Shown here: positions 33,678 to 44,998 of the stretch, piece by piece
How the letters are laid out: every line of letters begins with the position of its first letter
How positions within the stretch are numbered: the first letter of the stretch is position 1
Origin: Niebla homalea
Taxonomy: Eukaryota > Ascomycota > Lecanoromycetes > Lecanorales > Ramalinaceae
DNA length: 64,000 bases
Direction of reading: 5' to 3'
NCBI GenBank assembly: GCA_019925105.1
Contig: JAHGAU010000003.1
Coordinates: 868,001-932,000, forward strand
Translations under genes and position numbers: made by a program
Notes under the pieces: generated by a model
What the model was told of the DNA's origin: nothing
Databases searched by the model: none
What the model saw: the letters and a program-made list of their open reading frames with translations, nothing else

Positions 33678-35740
33678 ATGCTGCCTTATATCAACGCTCG
33701 TGAGTGATGATGATCCCCTACTTGTATCCTTGCCCCCTTGACTGACCAATGTTGCTTCTAGCTTTCAAGTATCTGAGCTCGTTCTCGGGATCTTCCGTAG
33801 ATGAACGTACGCACCGCAGAAAAAAGGGTCTGACAGTTTGGTGGTAACAAGCTTTAGTGAAGCTCATTACCACCTTCGTTTTGTCCTATCCTCTTGCTAC
33901 TGTCCTCAAACGGCTACCGGATAGCCAACCTTGGCAGAAGAATGCCTTTATCACGGGGTATGAACACCCAGATCGTGCGGTTGCATCTACTTACGAGATC
34001 GTAGCGTTTCCATCTTCTATCTTATTGGTCTCTTCGATCTTTGGTCGGGCATCAGAACCATCCTGATAAGCTCCGCTGGAGCCTACCTGATCGCTGGTTA
34101 TATCCATAGCCCTTTCATGCCATGGATTGGGTTTTCATTCTTGATGGGTCACATGTCCGCCAGTCATATCTCGCGGCAATTTGTCGATGACTCCAGCGTT
34201 GTAGATATCACTGGTATGTGCGGTGTGTGTTATAGACACCAGATACGACTTGCTCCTCAATTGTGTCAGGACTTGGAGCTGAATGAGAGCAGGGGTGCAA
34301 ATGGTACTTGTCATGAAGGTGGGCAGAACAGATGCTTCTTAATCAGATGGCGGCTAAAAGCGTGTTTAGCTTACTGCCTTTTGTTGGAATGTCCACGACG
34401 GCCGCCTACCGCCGCAAAAGCTCAGTGATTTTCAGAAGCAGAGGGCGATCGTTGAGCTTCCTAGTCTGCCCAACTTTACCGGGTACGTGGTGGGTGTTCT
34501 CTGTCTAAGATATCGGAATGTTGCGCTCAAGACGCTAGCTCTTCTTCCCATCGCTCTTCGCCGGACCTTCGTTTGATTACAACGAGTATCGTCAATGGAT
34601 TGAGGCGACCATGTTCGAGCCTCCGCCAGGCGCTGATCCCGCTTCTTACCCCGAAAGGCGCAAACAGCGGAAGATACCAAGAAGCGGCAGACCTGCTACC
34701 ATGAAAGCTGCTATCGGCTTCTTCTGGATATTCCTGTTCCTTCAACTTTCTACCTGGTACAGCGCGCAGCTCGTTCTAGGCGAGCAATACATGAGATACG
34801 GATTCTTACGCCGTGTCTGGATACTGGAGATGCTCGGTTTCGTCACTCGTATGAAATACTACGGCGTCTGGAGTCTTACCGAAGGCGCCTGCATTCTCTC
34901 GGGAATGGGCTTCAATGGCGTCAGCCCCAAGACTGGCAAAGTCGAGTGGAACCGGCTACAGAATGTCAATCCATGGGGCATTGAATCCGCCCAGAATTCG
35001 CGCGCTTATTTGGAGAACTGGAACATGAACACCAACTATTGGCTGCGGAACTATATGTACCTTCGGGTGACACCGAGGGGCAAGAAGCCAGGCTTTAGGG
35101 CGAGTTTGGCTACTTTCGTGACCAGTGCAGTCTGGCATGGCTTCTACCCTGGTTACTACCTAAGCTTCATTCTTGCAGCTTTCTTGCAGACGATCGCGAA
35201 GAGTGAGTCACCATCCCCGCCGTGCCTGGGCGTGACAGTGTTGAGTTCGCTCCAGACTTCCGCCGCTACGTGCGCCCCTTTTTCTTAACAGCAGACGGTC
35301 AGCGGCCTACTCGATACAAGGTATACTATGATGCTCTCTCATATCTTGCCACCCAAACCGCTTTCTGTTTTACTACCGCACCTTTCGTCCTTCTCACGCT
35401 TGGTTCCTCCACGCTTGTGTGGTCGCGTGTGTACTTCTACGCGGTCGTTGGCGCAACAGTGTCAATGATCTTTTTCTCGTCACCCGGGAAGGCTTGGCTC
35501 GCCGGACAGTTGAGGGAGCGGAACGAGGCTTCCGCCCAGATGAAGCAAGGGGAGGCGAAGGTTCATCAACACCCATTGCTCGGTCTGCCAGAAGACCCTG
35601 CTGGCGACGTTGAAGACGCCGTACGTGAGATTAAACAGGAGGTCGAGACAAGGCGACGCAGTGGTAGTCGGGCGGGCATGCCTACAGGTGACGGGATGAG
35701 AAAGGCTGTAGAAGAAAGGATGGGCACGAAAGGGGCGTGA
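33678..35740 (+). CDS. ale1: MBOAT lysophospholipid acyltransferase (Ale1/Slc4/Lpt1 type)
   Basis: ER membrane enzyme that re-acylates lysophospholipids with acyl-CoA. Eight exons: 33678-33699, 33762-33806, 33858-33957, 34005-34213, 34293-34318, 34370-34489, 34539-35202 and 35256-35740, 556 aa. Splicing restores PFKYLSSF, ITGVSIFYLIGLFDLW, MPWIGFSFLMGHMSASH, VVDITGVQMVLVMKLTAFCWNVHDGR and FFPSLFAGPSFDYNEYRQWI, all family blocks. The MBOAT active-site regions are NPWGIE...NWNMNTNYWLRNY (Asn region) and AVWHGFYPGYY (catalytic His). Many hydrophobic segments; the C-terminus is charged and cytosolic. Five small exons (22-120 nt) at the 5' half make automated models likely to fail here. Confidence 0.95.
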
Positions 35741-36027
35741 GATGAAGTGAAATTGACCTCGGAATTCAGCTCAGTACCACGAGATGGCAATTTTGGCGCC
35801 TGCCCTGTGCATGGATTATGATACAAAGCGGGGAACTAGCTACTTGAGTGTAGCCCCCAAACATCAGAGAGCAGGCCGAGCGAGCGGTTGGAGGCCAAAA
35901 AACACCGGAGCGCCATGCTTTAAGAGTCCAAGAAAATGTATACAGACCATATGCTCGTGACCGGGCTTCGTTTGACCAGGGTGGATATCGGCGTCACGTT
36001 GGCAAGGCCAAGGCAAAGTATGGCTCT

Positions 36028-36484
36028 TTAGGAAAAGCTAACAAATTTGGGATCGCGCGGTCTGCCATCTTCGCCAATGCCTTCGTCCCGGAATCTTCTC
36101 TGCATGTACAGCCGCCGCGCTTCATCAAAGCCTACTTTCATCCTCCTCATGATCTTCCCAACCTCTGCCTTAGCAGCCTGATCCAAGCCCGCCCTCTGAT
36201 CGTGGACGTCGACGTTTTGCTGGAGGTCGAAGTCATTGGATGTGAAGCCGTTCTCAATGTCGGATTGGAAGGAGTTAGGCAAGCGGGTGTAGATGTAGTC
36301 TGGAATGGGTATGTGAGAGATCCAGGATTGGCGGGTCAGGTACAAGACTGTGGATGTACGTTCAAGTCAGCCTTGCGAGGGGGAGTGGAATAGCTGATGA
36401 GGTCCGGATGTAGTGAAAGAGCAAGTACTGACCAAGGAAAAGGACGAAGGCTGAGAATGTGAGAGAGTAGAGGATGTAGCCCAT
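36028..36484 (-). CDS. UPF0357/DUF2015 small membrane protein
   Basis: Fungal protein of unknown function. Exons 36433-36484 and 36028-36347 (85-nt intron, GTCAGT...CAG) give 123 aa. An N-terminal hydrophobic helix (about residues 3-22, LYSLTFSAFVLFLVLYL) suggests a single membrane anchor or signal anchor. The soluble part carries the family blocks RLPNSFQSDIENG, DQRAGLDQAAKAEV, MRRMKVGFDEARRLYM and the end GRPRDPKFVSFS. It converges with ale1 (stop codons 287 bp apart). Confidence 0.88.
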
Positions 36485-37197
36485 GAGTAGTTGAAGCCAG
36501 CACAGGGCTCAGGCTCTGTGTACTTAGATTCTGGCGGGAGAAGAAGTGATGTTGGGAATTTGACGCGACAATTGTCACCTGAATGTCGGTGATGGGTACG
36601 CTGGAAGAGCGCTCCTAAGGAGCAGACAGACTCCGCGCTGAGCCGTTCGGCTGCGAATGTTGTTGCTGCAGATGGTAGTTAGAAGTAAGACTACAGGGCC
36701 GAGTGGGCCTTGAGGGCTTAACACACCGGTTGCCGTCTTATCCTGCCTCTATCGTACTAGCGCGAGAAGGTCCGGGCTTTGCCACCTATCAAGAGCTTAG
36801 TAAGGCGTTAGTAGCAGCTCGCAAGTGTGACGATCGCTGCCTTTGTTAAGCTTAGTGCTTCCGTGCAACGCCCATTCAGCGGCAATTACCGCAAATCTTA
36901 GGAGTGAAGGTCGATTGGGGATATATGTGGTAATCATCGTCGGTCTCAGCACTTTGTCTTCTTCTTGCATTCATACTTCATACTCACAAACTTTGAAGCG
37001 TAGACAGTCTGACACCACCGACCAGACCTCAAATCACCCAAAAACCATTCATTGGATACATGAATGCGACCACCTAACATCGCCTCCCCGGTTATCTCTA
37101 TCAACAGACAAGGCTGACCAATTCTTCACTCAGCCTTTCAGCATCCTTCTTCGACACGGACCCTCCTGCCTGAGCAGCACTCCAAAGTGTCCTCGCC
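36485..37197. promoter_or_regulatory. Divergent intergenic region UPF0357 / tetraspan protein
   Basis: 713 bp between diverging start codons. The last 200 bp are CT-rich, as in a fungal leader. No additional gene recognised. Confidence 0.45.
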
Positions 37198-37914
37198 ATG
37201 GCAGGCCTCAAAGATACCTTCACCTATCAGAACTTCTCCTGGCAGGGTGACCCACGCTGGGCCAAAACCTCGAGATTTACCAAGCAGGCTCCTATCGTGG
37301 TCTTCATCCTGTGCATCATCAGTATTGTCTTGGTCGCCATGGGCTCTACTTGGCTCGTCCAGATGACCGATCTTACCTTGTAAATCCCTTACCCCCTTGC
37401 CATGTTTTTTCTCTTGCTCTGCTGATCAAAGTCTCCGTGCACAAGCCCCAAGGTTTTCCAAACCATCTTCATTCCCGGCCTGTCTTTCTTCAACACCATT
37501 CCCTCCCTTCACGCCCATCTACTGCTGCGTCGCAACCCCCCGCGGCTTGCCCTCACCATGGGTATCCTCTTCGTCCTCATGATGCTGCTCTCCCCCATCC
37601 TCATGCTAGGCTCCTGCGTGAATTCGCCCAAGGCAACTCCCGGCTTACGGCAAGCTGAATGCTACCGAGGTTCTCCTGGCACGGGCGGGGACAGTGGCGG
37701 GGCCTTCAGCGTCTGGATTTTCGTCATTGTGTTCAGCTTTCTCAGCGCTATGGGATACGGTATACATGCCTTCATGGCTTGGAAGGTACACAAACATCTC
37801 CAGTGGAAGCAAGAGCAAGGAGTGGAAGAGGTCGTCGATCCCGAGGAGCAGGAGAGGAGGAAGAAAAAGGCTCATGACCTCTGGGTCAAGATGACAAGTA
37901 TCGAAGGCCTCTGA
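37198..37914 (+). CDS. Predicted tetraspan membrane protein, function unknown
   Basis: Exons 37198-37379 and 37446-37914 (66-nt intron, GTAAAT...AAG) give 216 aa. I do not recognise a named family. Hydrophobic segments lie at about residues 30-54, 64-87 (weaker), 94-119 and 145-170, consistent with four membrane helices and cytosolic ends, as in MARVEL-like proteins. Two cysteines flank the third loop (GSCVN and AECYRG) and could form a disulfide outside the cytosol. The C-terminal 40 residues are highly charged (EEVVDPEEQERRKKKAHD). The start GLKDTFTYQNFSWQGDPRW is distinctive and may help homology searches. The splice acceptor chosen (GCACAAG) is the one that keeps frame; it is plausible but not proven. 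Confidence 0.7.
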
Positions 37915-38723
37915 AGGAAGAATAACGCATGCGGCCGAGTAAGAAGGGTGAATTGCGGCTGTAACATTCACGATGGCATGAGACCACGACCCTCTTTGGC
38001 AGAGACCGTGCGACGATCCTCGGTCAGGCTTTGATCCCTCGCATCTAGAGGGCGATGTAAATTTGACGAGGATTTTTTGGGTCGCGATCGCACGTACATT
38101 GATGGATCGAAGTCGGCCGTGGTTATTGCCGGTGATAGTTACCACGAGTATGACAACCTGTTTTGGAAGCGCATCGTGTGCCAACTTGCACCCCCTAACC
38201 CGGAACGCCATGCGGGCTGCATTTTACCCTACTCACGCATGTTCGGTGCGAAGCGAGCTTGTGGGAAGAATCCTCTTCCCTCATTTCAGTTGTGGACATC
38301 CAAGGTGTAGGAAGATGTTTTTTTTTTTGGATCTGATTACCTTATTGAAAGGGGAAGAGCCTGGGATTTAGGACATGTTTGCTGGTCGAATCAGTGGGCC
38401 AAAGTTCGTATCCAAAGAAAGAGATCGCTGTAATTTGAATATATGAAGACATGAAGCGGATCACGAGATGCAGACTTCTCAGGTCTCACACAGTCATTGA
38501 ATCCTACAGAACATTAATCGTCTTACATGAAGTGACACGAATCCTATCTAGGTCACCATGACTACTTGATCATACAACATTAGGATACGGCGTTCACCAC
38601 ATCAGTACATGTTACGAGAAGATATGTCAATCAAATGTTCATCCACACGAAGGTTCTAAATCCTCAAAATCTACAACCGCTGAGATTCTTCACATCATTC
38701 AGGTATAAATTCGTAAACGATCA
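37915..38723. other. Convergent intergenic region tetraspan / serine-rich protein
   Basis: 809 bp between facing stops. A T10 run lies at about 38319-38328. No gene recognised. Confidence 0.45.
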
Positions 38724-40713
38724 TCATGTTGTTGCTGCAACGACAGCAAGTACAATCTGTGTGAAAGATTAACCTTGCTGTCACCACGTGGGAGATCCGT
38801 CGACTTACAATGGTAATAATGACAGCCACACCACAGAGGCACATGAGGCGATTGAGATTGCGCCACCACCTCGCATTCTCATAACGAGCCACATCGATCG
38901 GACCGAGCTGCTGTTCGAGGTCTTCGGCGATGTCAAAATGTCGAGGAACCTTCTTCCCCTTGGTTGGCCAAGCATTCCGTTTGGCTGGCAAAGGGAGACA
39001 AGCAGCAATGAACCACGCCAGGGGAAAGACGAATCCCAAGGCAAAAAGGATGATTTGTACATTGCGCTTGGTGAGACTGGTTCCCTCGGCTGCCTCATTC
39101 ACGCTTGGTTGCAAGAAGAGGCTCCTTCGTCGACCCAAAGAGGCTCGGTCATGCCACAGATGAGGTGACAAAGTTGGCGACACCATTCGCGCCATTGCTC
39201 CTCTCGTAGCTTGGGTGTTGAGCTCTTCGGGCCTGACAGGGTGTATTTGCAACCCACTAATCCGCTGATTGGGGTGCAGCGGAGTCTCATTTCGTGTTCG
39301 GGAAACGCTCAATGAGTGGCTTACGGTTGAGATGGAGCCTCTGCGATTGGGAGCCGAGTTCGAGGATGCTGGACGTCCGTAATATGCCTTTGCCCATGCC
39401 GGGATGCTGTTCTTGAAAAAACTGGCTCTGGACCCTGGTCTTGTCATGACGACCGGAGTCCGATTGTCATTGATGCCACTAGGTCCTGCGTCTGCTGAGC
39501 CATTCGGTCCTGTGTCTGCAAATGGTGTCTGCAAACTTGCGTCTTCCTGGTCGTTGACCACCCGGATTGTCGACCCGGTTGCATCCCTTTGGTGAATTGG
39601 GGGAGGTGGTGGAAGTGAATGTGGAGGGTTTGGCAGGGGGCTCAACCTTGAGTGATCCTTCGGAAAAGCGTGATGTTCAAGATTGCCGCTGTCGGAGTCA
39701 AGAGCCACATCAGCGCTCAGATGGGAGGTGAGCATATTGGAGGATGACTTGCTAGCATCTAAGGAGTCTGCAAGCGCGGTGCCTTGACTACTTGGCTCCA
39801 AAGACATGCGGCCCGCGCCCTCGGACGGAACAGTGGACAGATGCGGGTTCCATCGTTTTGCAGATCGGCCAAGTATCTGGGGCTGTGTTGTTGAAGTTTC
39901 TGCCCATGATCCTGACGCGGAAGGCGGTCTGATGACGGGGTACTGTATCCTAGCCAGTGTGCTTGTCTCCAGCTGTAGATCTGTGTTGGCTGGAGCGGAT
40001 GAGCTTCGGCGATCTGATGATTCTGGGCTCAGATTTTGCAAGGAAGGCGTGGACAGGTTGGATTTTGAGGAACCAGGTCGAGTGGGGTACGGGAAGGCAG
40101 AATACGAGGCACTCTTCTTGCCATCTCTTGCCCTTCTCACAATCACGGTACCAGTAGAATTTGCAGAAGACAGGGAAGTGTCTGAGTCTTTGCTCGAAGG
40201 GTGGCGGTGTAGATATGGAGCTTCGGTGGGCAAGGTCGAGGAAGCGTGAGCTCGTGTATGTTCCTCATCATCGGACCCACCCTGATCCTGCTGGCTTTCA
40301 GTAGCGACGCGCCTGATAGAGCGTAACTCATGTCTCAAAGTAGGCTTGGGACTAAGCACTGTAGACGGATTGGGTGTTGTAGGGGTGTAGAGCGATAGAG
40401 CCGCCGGAGAAGGGTGGACATGCGGGATACTCCGTTTCGATGGTTCCCTCCCTTGAGAAAAAGTTGGCGATGTATGAGACGGAGCTTGTTCATCCACGGA
40501 ATCGTGGGTGTAGAAGGGGTCACGAGGATATTGACGACTGGGCTGAAGAACCTGCGATGGCTTGGTGGGAAAAGGACTCCCTCCATAGATAGGAAGCCCA
40601 GGATCTTCTACCAAGCGTAAGGTAGGAGAGATGCGTTCGTTTGTCTGAGATTCGCTTCGCTCATGGAGAGCGTGACGGGGGGAAGCTCTCGATTGACGTG
40701 GTGGAGAGGGCAT
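38724..40713 (-). CDS. Serine/proline-rich protein with C-terminal membrane hairpin
   Basis: Exons 38809-40713 and 38724-38756 (52-nt GT-AG intron) give 645 aa. About 540 N-terminal residues are low-complexity, rich in S, P, T and R, with a proline stretch (SLPPPPPIHQ), and look disordered and phosphorylatable. Two hydrophobic helices close the protein (about 551-576 and 623-645); the second is completed by the short last exon (IVLAVVAATT-stop). Between them lies a conserved-looking charged stretch ending ARYENARWWRNLNRL. Proteins of this layout are common in filamentous ascomycetes as uncharacterised serine-rich proteins. The first in-frame ATG is 40713; the frame is open 38 codons further but only to a TTG. 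Confidence 0.75.
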
Positions 40714-41669
40714 ACTTCGGCATAGCGGGGCTGATGAGTAAATCCGGCTTATCCAATTCAATATTCCATCGTCCTTTCCATCAACGAAGGCATGTCGGAT
40801 TTCCGAAATTGAAACATTAGATCTCAAGGTAGCTTCCTAGAATATTAGTAGGATTGAATGCAGGTTATATTCTGATAAAGAGTGACGAGGTTCCAAAAGA
40901 ATCCCAAAAGATTACGTATAGAAGGCAATATACAGAATTGAAAATAACTGAAAGAGTGAATTGTGAACAAAGGAGACGTAAGGACAGGAGTAGGAAAGGA
41001 AAGAAAGAGTGAGAAATTGTTTCGACGTGAGGGTTAAGATTGGTTATCGATGAAAAGGCGAGAAACAGGGGGATGAGGATAAGACGTTGGCGCTAATGCA
41101 GGTACAGCACAAATAGAATTATAGAGGAGGGAATGGCACGCTCTTCAGGCTCTCGGGCTCTTGGCCTTGCAGGAGGAAATGCTCCCGAACAAATGGAATT
41201 GAGGGTCATGAAATTACGTGGGATTTAATCCGTTCATGACTATCAATTGCAGCCGGACGGTGGCGACTGGCATTCCTGTACTCTACTCTGGATTTTGTAC
41301 CGTTGTAAATCCTGGCTTATCGATAGGCCAAGACGCGCCCATGTGGTGGTGGCTGGGCGCTCCCCTGAAACACGCGGGGAGGACGAGGAGGAGGACTGAT
41401 AAAGTGGCTTGATTGGGATAGCGCGAGTTTCAGTCCACCAAGCAGCAAACTGGCCAACGTCTCTTTCAGTCTTTCTCAGTTCAGTCATCCTGCAGCTTGC
41501 TGCATACTTTCTGCACTGTAGGCAGAATGGCCGCCTGCACTGATCTTCCGGAGCATTGAGTAGTATGCATCATTCAAGGAATCCTGCATTGTTCTCAAAG
41601 CATCACCAACAGCTCCTTGACCTTCAATGGCCCCTACTTTTCACCATAGGCTATCTAGTCTGATCAGGC
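40714..41669. promoter_or_regulatory. Divergent intergenic region serine-rich protein / rce1
   Basis: 956 bp between diverging genes. Purine-rich on the left (leader of the serine-rich gene). No additional gene recognised. Confidence 0.45.
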
Positions 41670-42710
41670 ATGAGGGTATATTTTAGTCGCTTAATCATCT
41701 TCCGGCGTAAGCTCACGAAGACTCGGCTTCTAGATGACGAAAAAGCACCGCTGCTATCTGCCAGGAGCACCGCTGCTCTGTCCATGGCATTTACCGCTCT
41801 CTACGTCCTGCCATTCTACATCTCTTCGACTACTCGGCCATCTCCTACACTGTCACGAGATGCACCAAGTGTCATCCGCGCCCGCATCCGCTTCGTCACC
41901 ATATCCGTGGCTATCTCATCCTTGATAACAGCATACTTGTTATCCTTACGCGCATACGAAAGCGTCCCATCCATCCTTCGCAGTCTGGGTGTATACCCCG
42001 TAGACTTGTTGGCCATGGCGAGCAGCACTCTGCTGACTTCCTTGCTATTCGCTGGGCCACTGTTTGAGAAGGCGGTCGTCGAGTCAGGTTGGCGAATGTG
42101 GATCCAAGGAACAGAGCTCAAGGAGACTTTGGCAAGCTGGATTGGTTGGCGTAATTTCATCGCTGGCCCGGTGACCGAGGAGATACTCTTCCGCTCCGTA
42201 CTTGTTTCGCTCCATGCTCATACACGGCCTGCCCTCCCACTATCATTCCTCATCTTCGTCACCCCTCTCTATTTCGGCGTGGCGCATGTTCATCACTTTT
42301 ATGAATACAAGCTCACACACCCTCAAACGCCTCTCTTACCCGCAATGCTGCGGTCCCTGATTCAATTTGCCTATACCACGATCTTTGGCTGGTATGCTAC
42401 CTTCCTGTTTCTCAGAACCGGGAGTCTTTGGGCTGTTGTGCTCATCCACATCCAGTGCAACTGGATGGGTCTCCCAAGAATCTGGGGCCGAGTCGGTGGA
42501 CTTGAGATCCAAGGAGGGGTGGTAGGAAGCGTGAGGGGGAAGGAAGATTCTGATTCATCCGGTCCTGGTCCTCAACAGGGCTTGAGTTTGATCTGGACTT
42601 TGGCATACTATAGTCTTTTGGTGGGTGGAGCCTTCGCTTGGTGGAGGTGCTTGTGGCTGTTAAGTGCAAGCCCTCAGGCTTTGATTGAATTCCACTATAC
42701 CAACAGGTGA
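41670..42710 (+). CDS. rce1: CAAX prenyl protease 2 (Rce1)
   Basis: ER membrane endopeptidase of the ABI/CPBP family that removes the -AAX residues from prenylated proteins such as Ras and a-factor. Single 346-aa frame from the ATG at 41670. Catalytic motifs: EEILFR (E170, E171, R175), the histidine in FGVAHVHHF, and VLIHIQCNW with the second conserved histidine and asparagine. About eight hydrophobic segments. The block DAPSVIRARIRFVTISVAISSLI and WIGWRNFIAGPVTEE match the family. The first 30 residues (basic, before the first helix) are not conserved, so a different spliced 5' end is possible. It converges with rfc4 (192 bp between stops). Confidence 0.94.
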   Translation: MRVYFSRLIIFRRKLTKTRLLDDEKAPLLSARSTAALSMAFTALYVLPFYISSTTRPSPTLSRDAPSVIRARIRFVTISVAISSLITAYLLSLRAYESVPSILRSLGVYPVDLLAMASSTLLTSLLFAGPLFEKAVVESGWRMWIQGTELKETLASWIGWRNFIAGPVTEEILFRSVLVSLHAHTRPALPLSFLIFVTPLYFGVAHVHHFYEYKLTHPQTPLLPAMLRSLIQFAYTTIFGWYATFLFLRTGSLWAVVLIHIQCNWMGLPRIWGRVGGLEIQGGVVGSVRGKEDSDSSGPGPQQGLSLIWTLAYYSLLVGGAFAWWRCLWLLSASPQALIEFHYTNR

Positions 42711-42902
42711 CGACGGCTTCTGGGAACCGGACATAGAGAGTAAAGATGCCATGCGCAGACGGGGACGATTGCGGCCAGCTTTTTCCACTTTCTATAGATC
42801 TCCCCTGACCATTATCGGACGCCCAGCTAATAGTCAATGGATTGCACTGATTCTTCTCCATAATGAGTGGATCGAGGACCGTGTTTAGGAATGCCCCGTT
42901 GC

Positions 42903-44059
42903 CTATGATGGCGGTAGGAACAGATTCGGCTTCATGTTAATTCTGCAGAGCTTCGCGACAACTCCGCTAAGCTGCACAAGTGTCTGCACGCCTTCCAGAA
43001 TCCGCATGTGACAAAAACCGATCTCTCTGATAAACTCGAGCCTCGCATGCTCGCTTAGGCCCGGCATGGTCTTGGTCACCCTGAACATGCTCGAGATGAT
43101 ATCATGACAGCTGTAACCCAAATCCCATAGCTCTTCAAGCCCCTCAATGGCCTGCTCGACCTTAGTCTCCCAACATGCTTTCAGCATTGCCTGAACTTTG
43201 ACCGGATGCGGCGAATCAACAACGCGGAAGACGTTCTCCCCGCTCACAAACCCAAAGCCAGCCCAAGTACTTTGCAGATTGTTGATGGCCTGCCGCATGT
43301 CGCCCTCAGCGGAGAAGACCAGTGCTGCCAGTCCGTCATCGGCATAATCTACCTTCTCTGCCTCGCATACCTGCAATAACCTCTGGACCAGCTGCGCATC
43401 GGTCAGCCTGGCGTATCGCAAGATGGCACATCTCGATTGCAGAGGCTCGATAATTTTGTTGGACGCGTTACACGCGAAAGCGAAGCGGGTGGTGGACGAA
43501 TATATTTCCATGGTCCGACGTAGGGCTTGCTGTGCGCCCGAAGTCATACTATCTGCTTCGTCTAGAATGACTAGCTTTTGTCGCCCTGGAGGTAAAGTCA
43601 CCTTTTTCTGAGCAAAAGCCTTGATCCGGTTGCGAACAACATCAATGCCTAGAAGCAGGTCAGGAGACGTGTTGCGTTTTAGAGAGGAAGGATGAGTAAA
43701 GGTAGCAGGGGGTGGAATGACCTCGCTCGTCGCTCGCATTTAACTCGAGAACAGCTTCTTTGTAGGCTTGGCCAAGAAGTTGCCTTGCAAGGCAGAGGAT
43801 TGACGAGGTCTTGCCGATGCCAGGCATGCCTGATATAATGACATGAGGCATATTACCATCTTTTGCTATGATTTTGAGGCGCTCAACAGTTTCGGTATTC
43901 CCCACAATGTCATCAAGGAAGATTGGCCTATACTTCTCGACCCTAACAAAGATCGTTAGAGATTCGTGAAGCAATAAGACGTAGCGCATGGGCGCTGTAC
44001 CATGGAAGGTCATAGTCGGCGCTGCTGAGGTCCGCTATGATACCATGACTGGCGGCCAT
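42903..44059 (-). CDS. rfc4: Replication factor C small subunit (yeast Rfc4 / human RFC2 type)
   Basis: AAA+ subunit of the clamp loader that places PCNA on DNA. Exons 44001-44059, 43722-43942 and 42903-43648 give 341 aa. Conserved RFC boxes: PWVEKYRP, DIVGN, Walker [10 protein letters not shown] (58-66), [16 protein letters not shown], Walker [12 protein letters not shown], the arginine-finger region QSRCAILR, and [30 protein letters not shown] is the form found in yeast Rfc4 and human RFC2 rather than the other small subunits. Both introns (43943-44000 and 43649-43721) are GT-AG and restore these motifs. Confidence 0.96.
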
Positions 44060-44998
44060 TTTGGACGACTCGGCTTTTGACGACATTGTTGACATTGCTT
44101 GCAGCTCATCCGGGAAGCAATGATACCGCTCTCAACCAAAAATTCAACATCATTCATCAAACGCGCTACAACATAGTGCCGGAGAGGATCATTTTCTCTC
44201 AACGACCCTCGGCCCTCGATCGAGTGGTGCCAAGACACTCTCATGACTCGTGTATATCTTATTACCTGGCCGTACATCGCAGACTAGCTGGCTGTGTCCT
44301 GCAGGAATCAAGAAAGTTATAGTGGCAAACGGGAATAAGTCCAAATTCCGGGGGCTCATCATAACTTTCTTGTTCCCTCCCACAACGAGGCAAGTCTTCT
44401 TTCATAGATCCATCCTCATAGATCATACTCAATTCATACTACCCCCATCACACTCTGCCCATGCGTGTGACCAGGTTTCGAGAATGGCAACATTCCGACA
44501 AGGTGCTGTGACAAAATTCTCGCTCATGTCCAGTGACAAGCGCAAGGCTCTCGGACTCATAGCAAAACGCCGGTGAGGCGGTGACTGGCTCCAGACGTGA
44601 TTCCTCAGCCTGGTTCGCTGTGGGGAATTGTTTTGCGATGAGTACGTCAGCTTTACGCTGCTGTGACGTATATATTTGCTTCCCACAGTGCAACCCTTCT
44701 CACCACACCTCTCGGTCTTCCATCGGTAAGCCACGGGCATGTGAGTGCTCGCAAGTACCTAGTAATCCCCATTGCGTGTGTGTATGATCAGCAGAGCCTT
44801 GGGTAGAGCCTTGGGCCTTTCATCTACGGCAATTTTTTGAACATGCGTCGCAGCGCCGCGTCATCCCTTCAGGTCGCCTTCACGTCAAATGGGTCCATCG
44901 TATTTATTTCTCCATGATGTGCTCCATGTTTCCTTGCTGCTCTTGCGACGTACATGTCTTTCCTTTTCCAATATTTGGTGCGTCGGCTGGATTCAACG
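44060..44998. promoter_or_regulatory. Divergent intergenic region rfc4 / aspartyl protease
   Basis: 939 bp between diverging start codons. Small frames at about 44250-44740 have no resemblance to known proteins. No tRNA or repeat seen. Confidence 0.45.

Noticed and set aside
33367..33749. Antisense frames overlapping the ale1 start
   Set aside because: They overlap the ale1 5' exons and the repeat units; no protein similarity.
44954..44998. Longer start of the aspartyl protease
   Set aside because: It would place 15 residues, including arginines, before the signal peptide; the ATG at 44999 gives a clean one.
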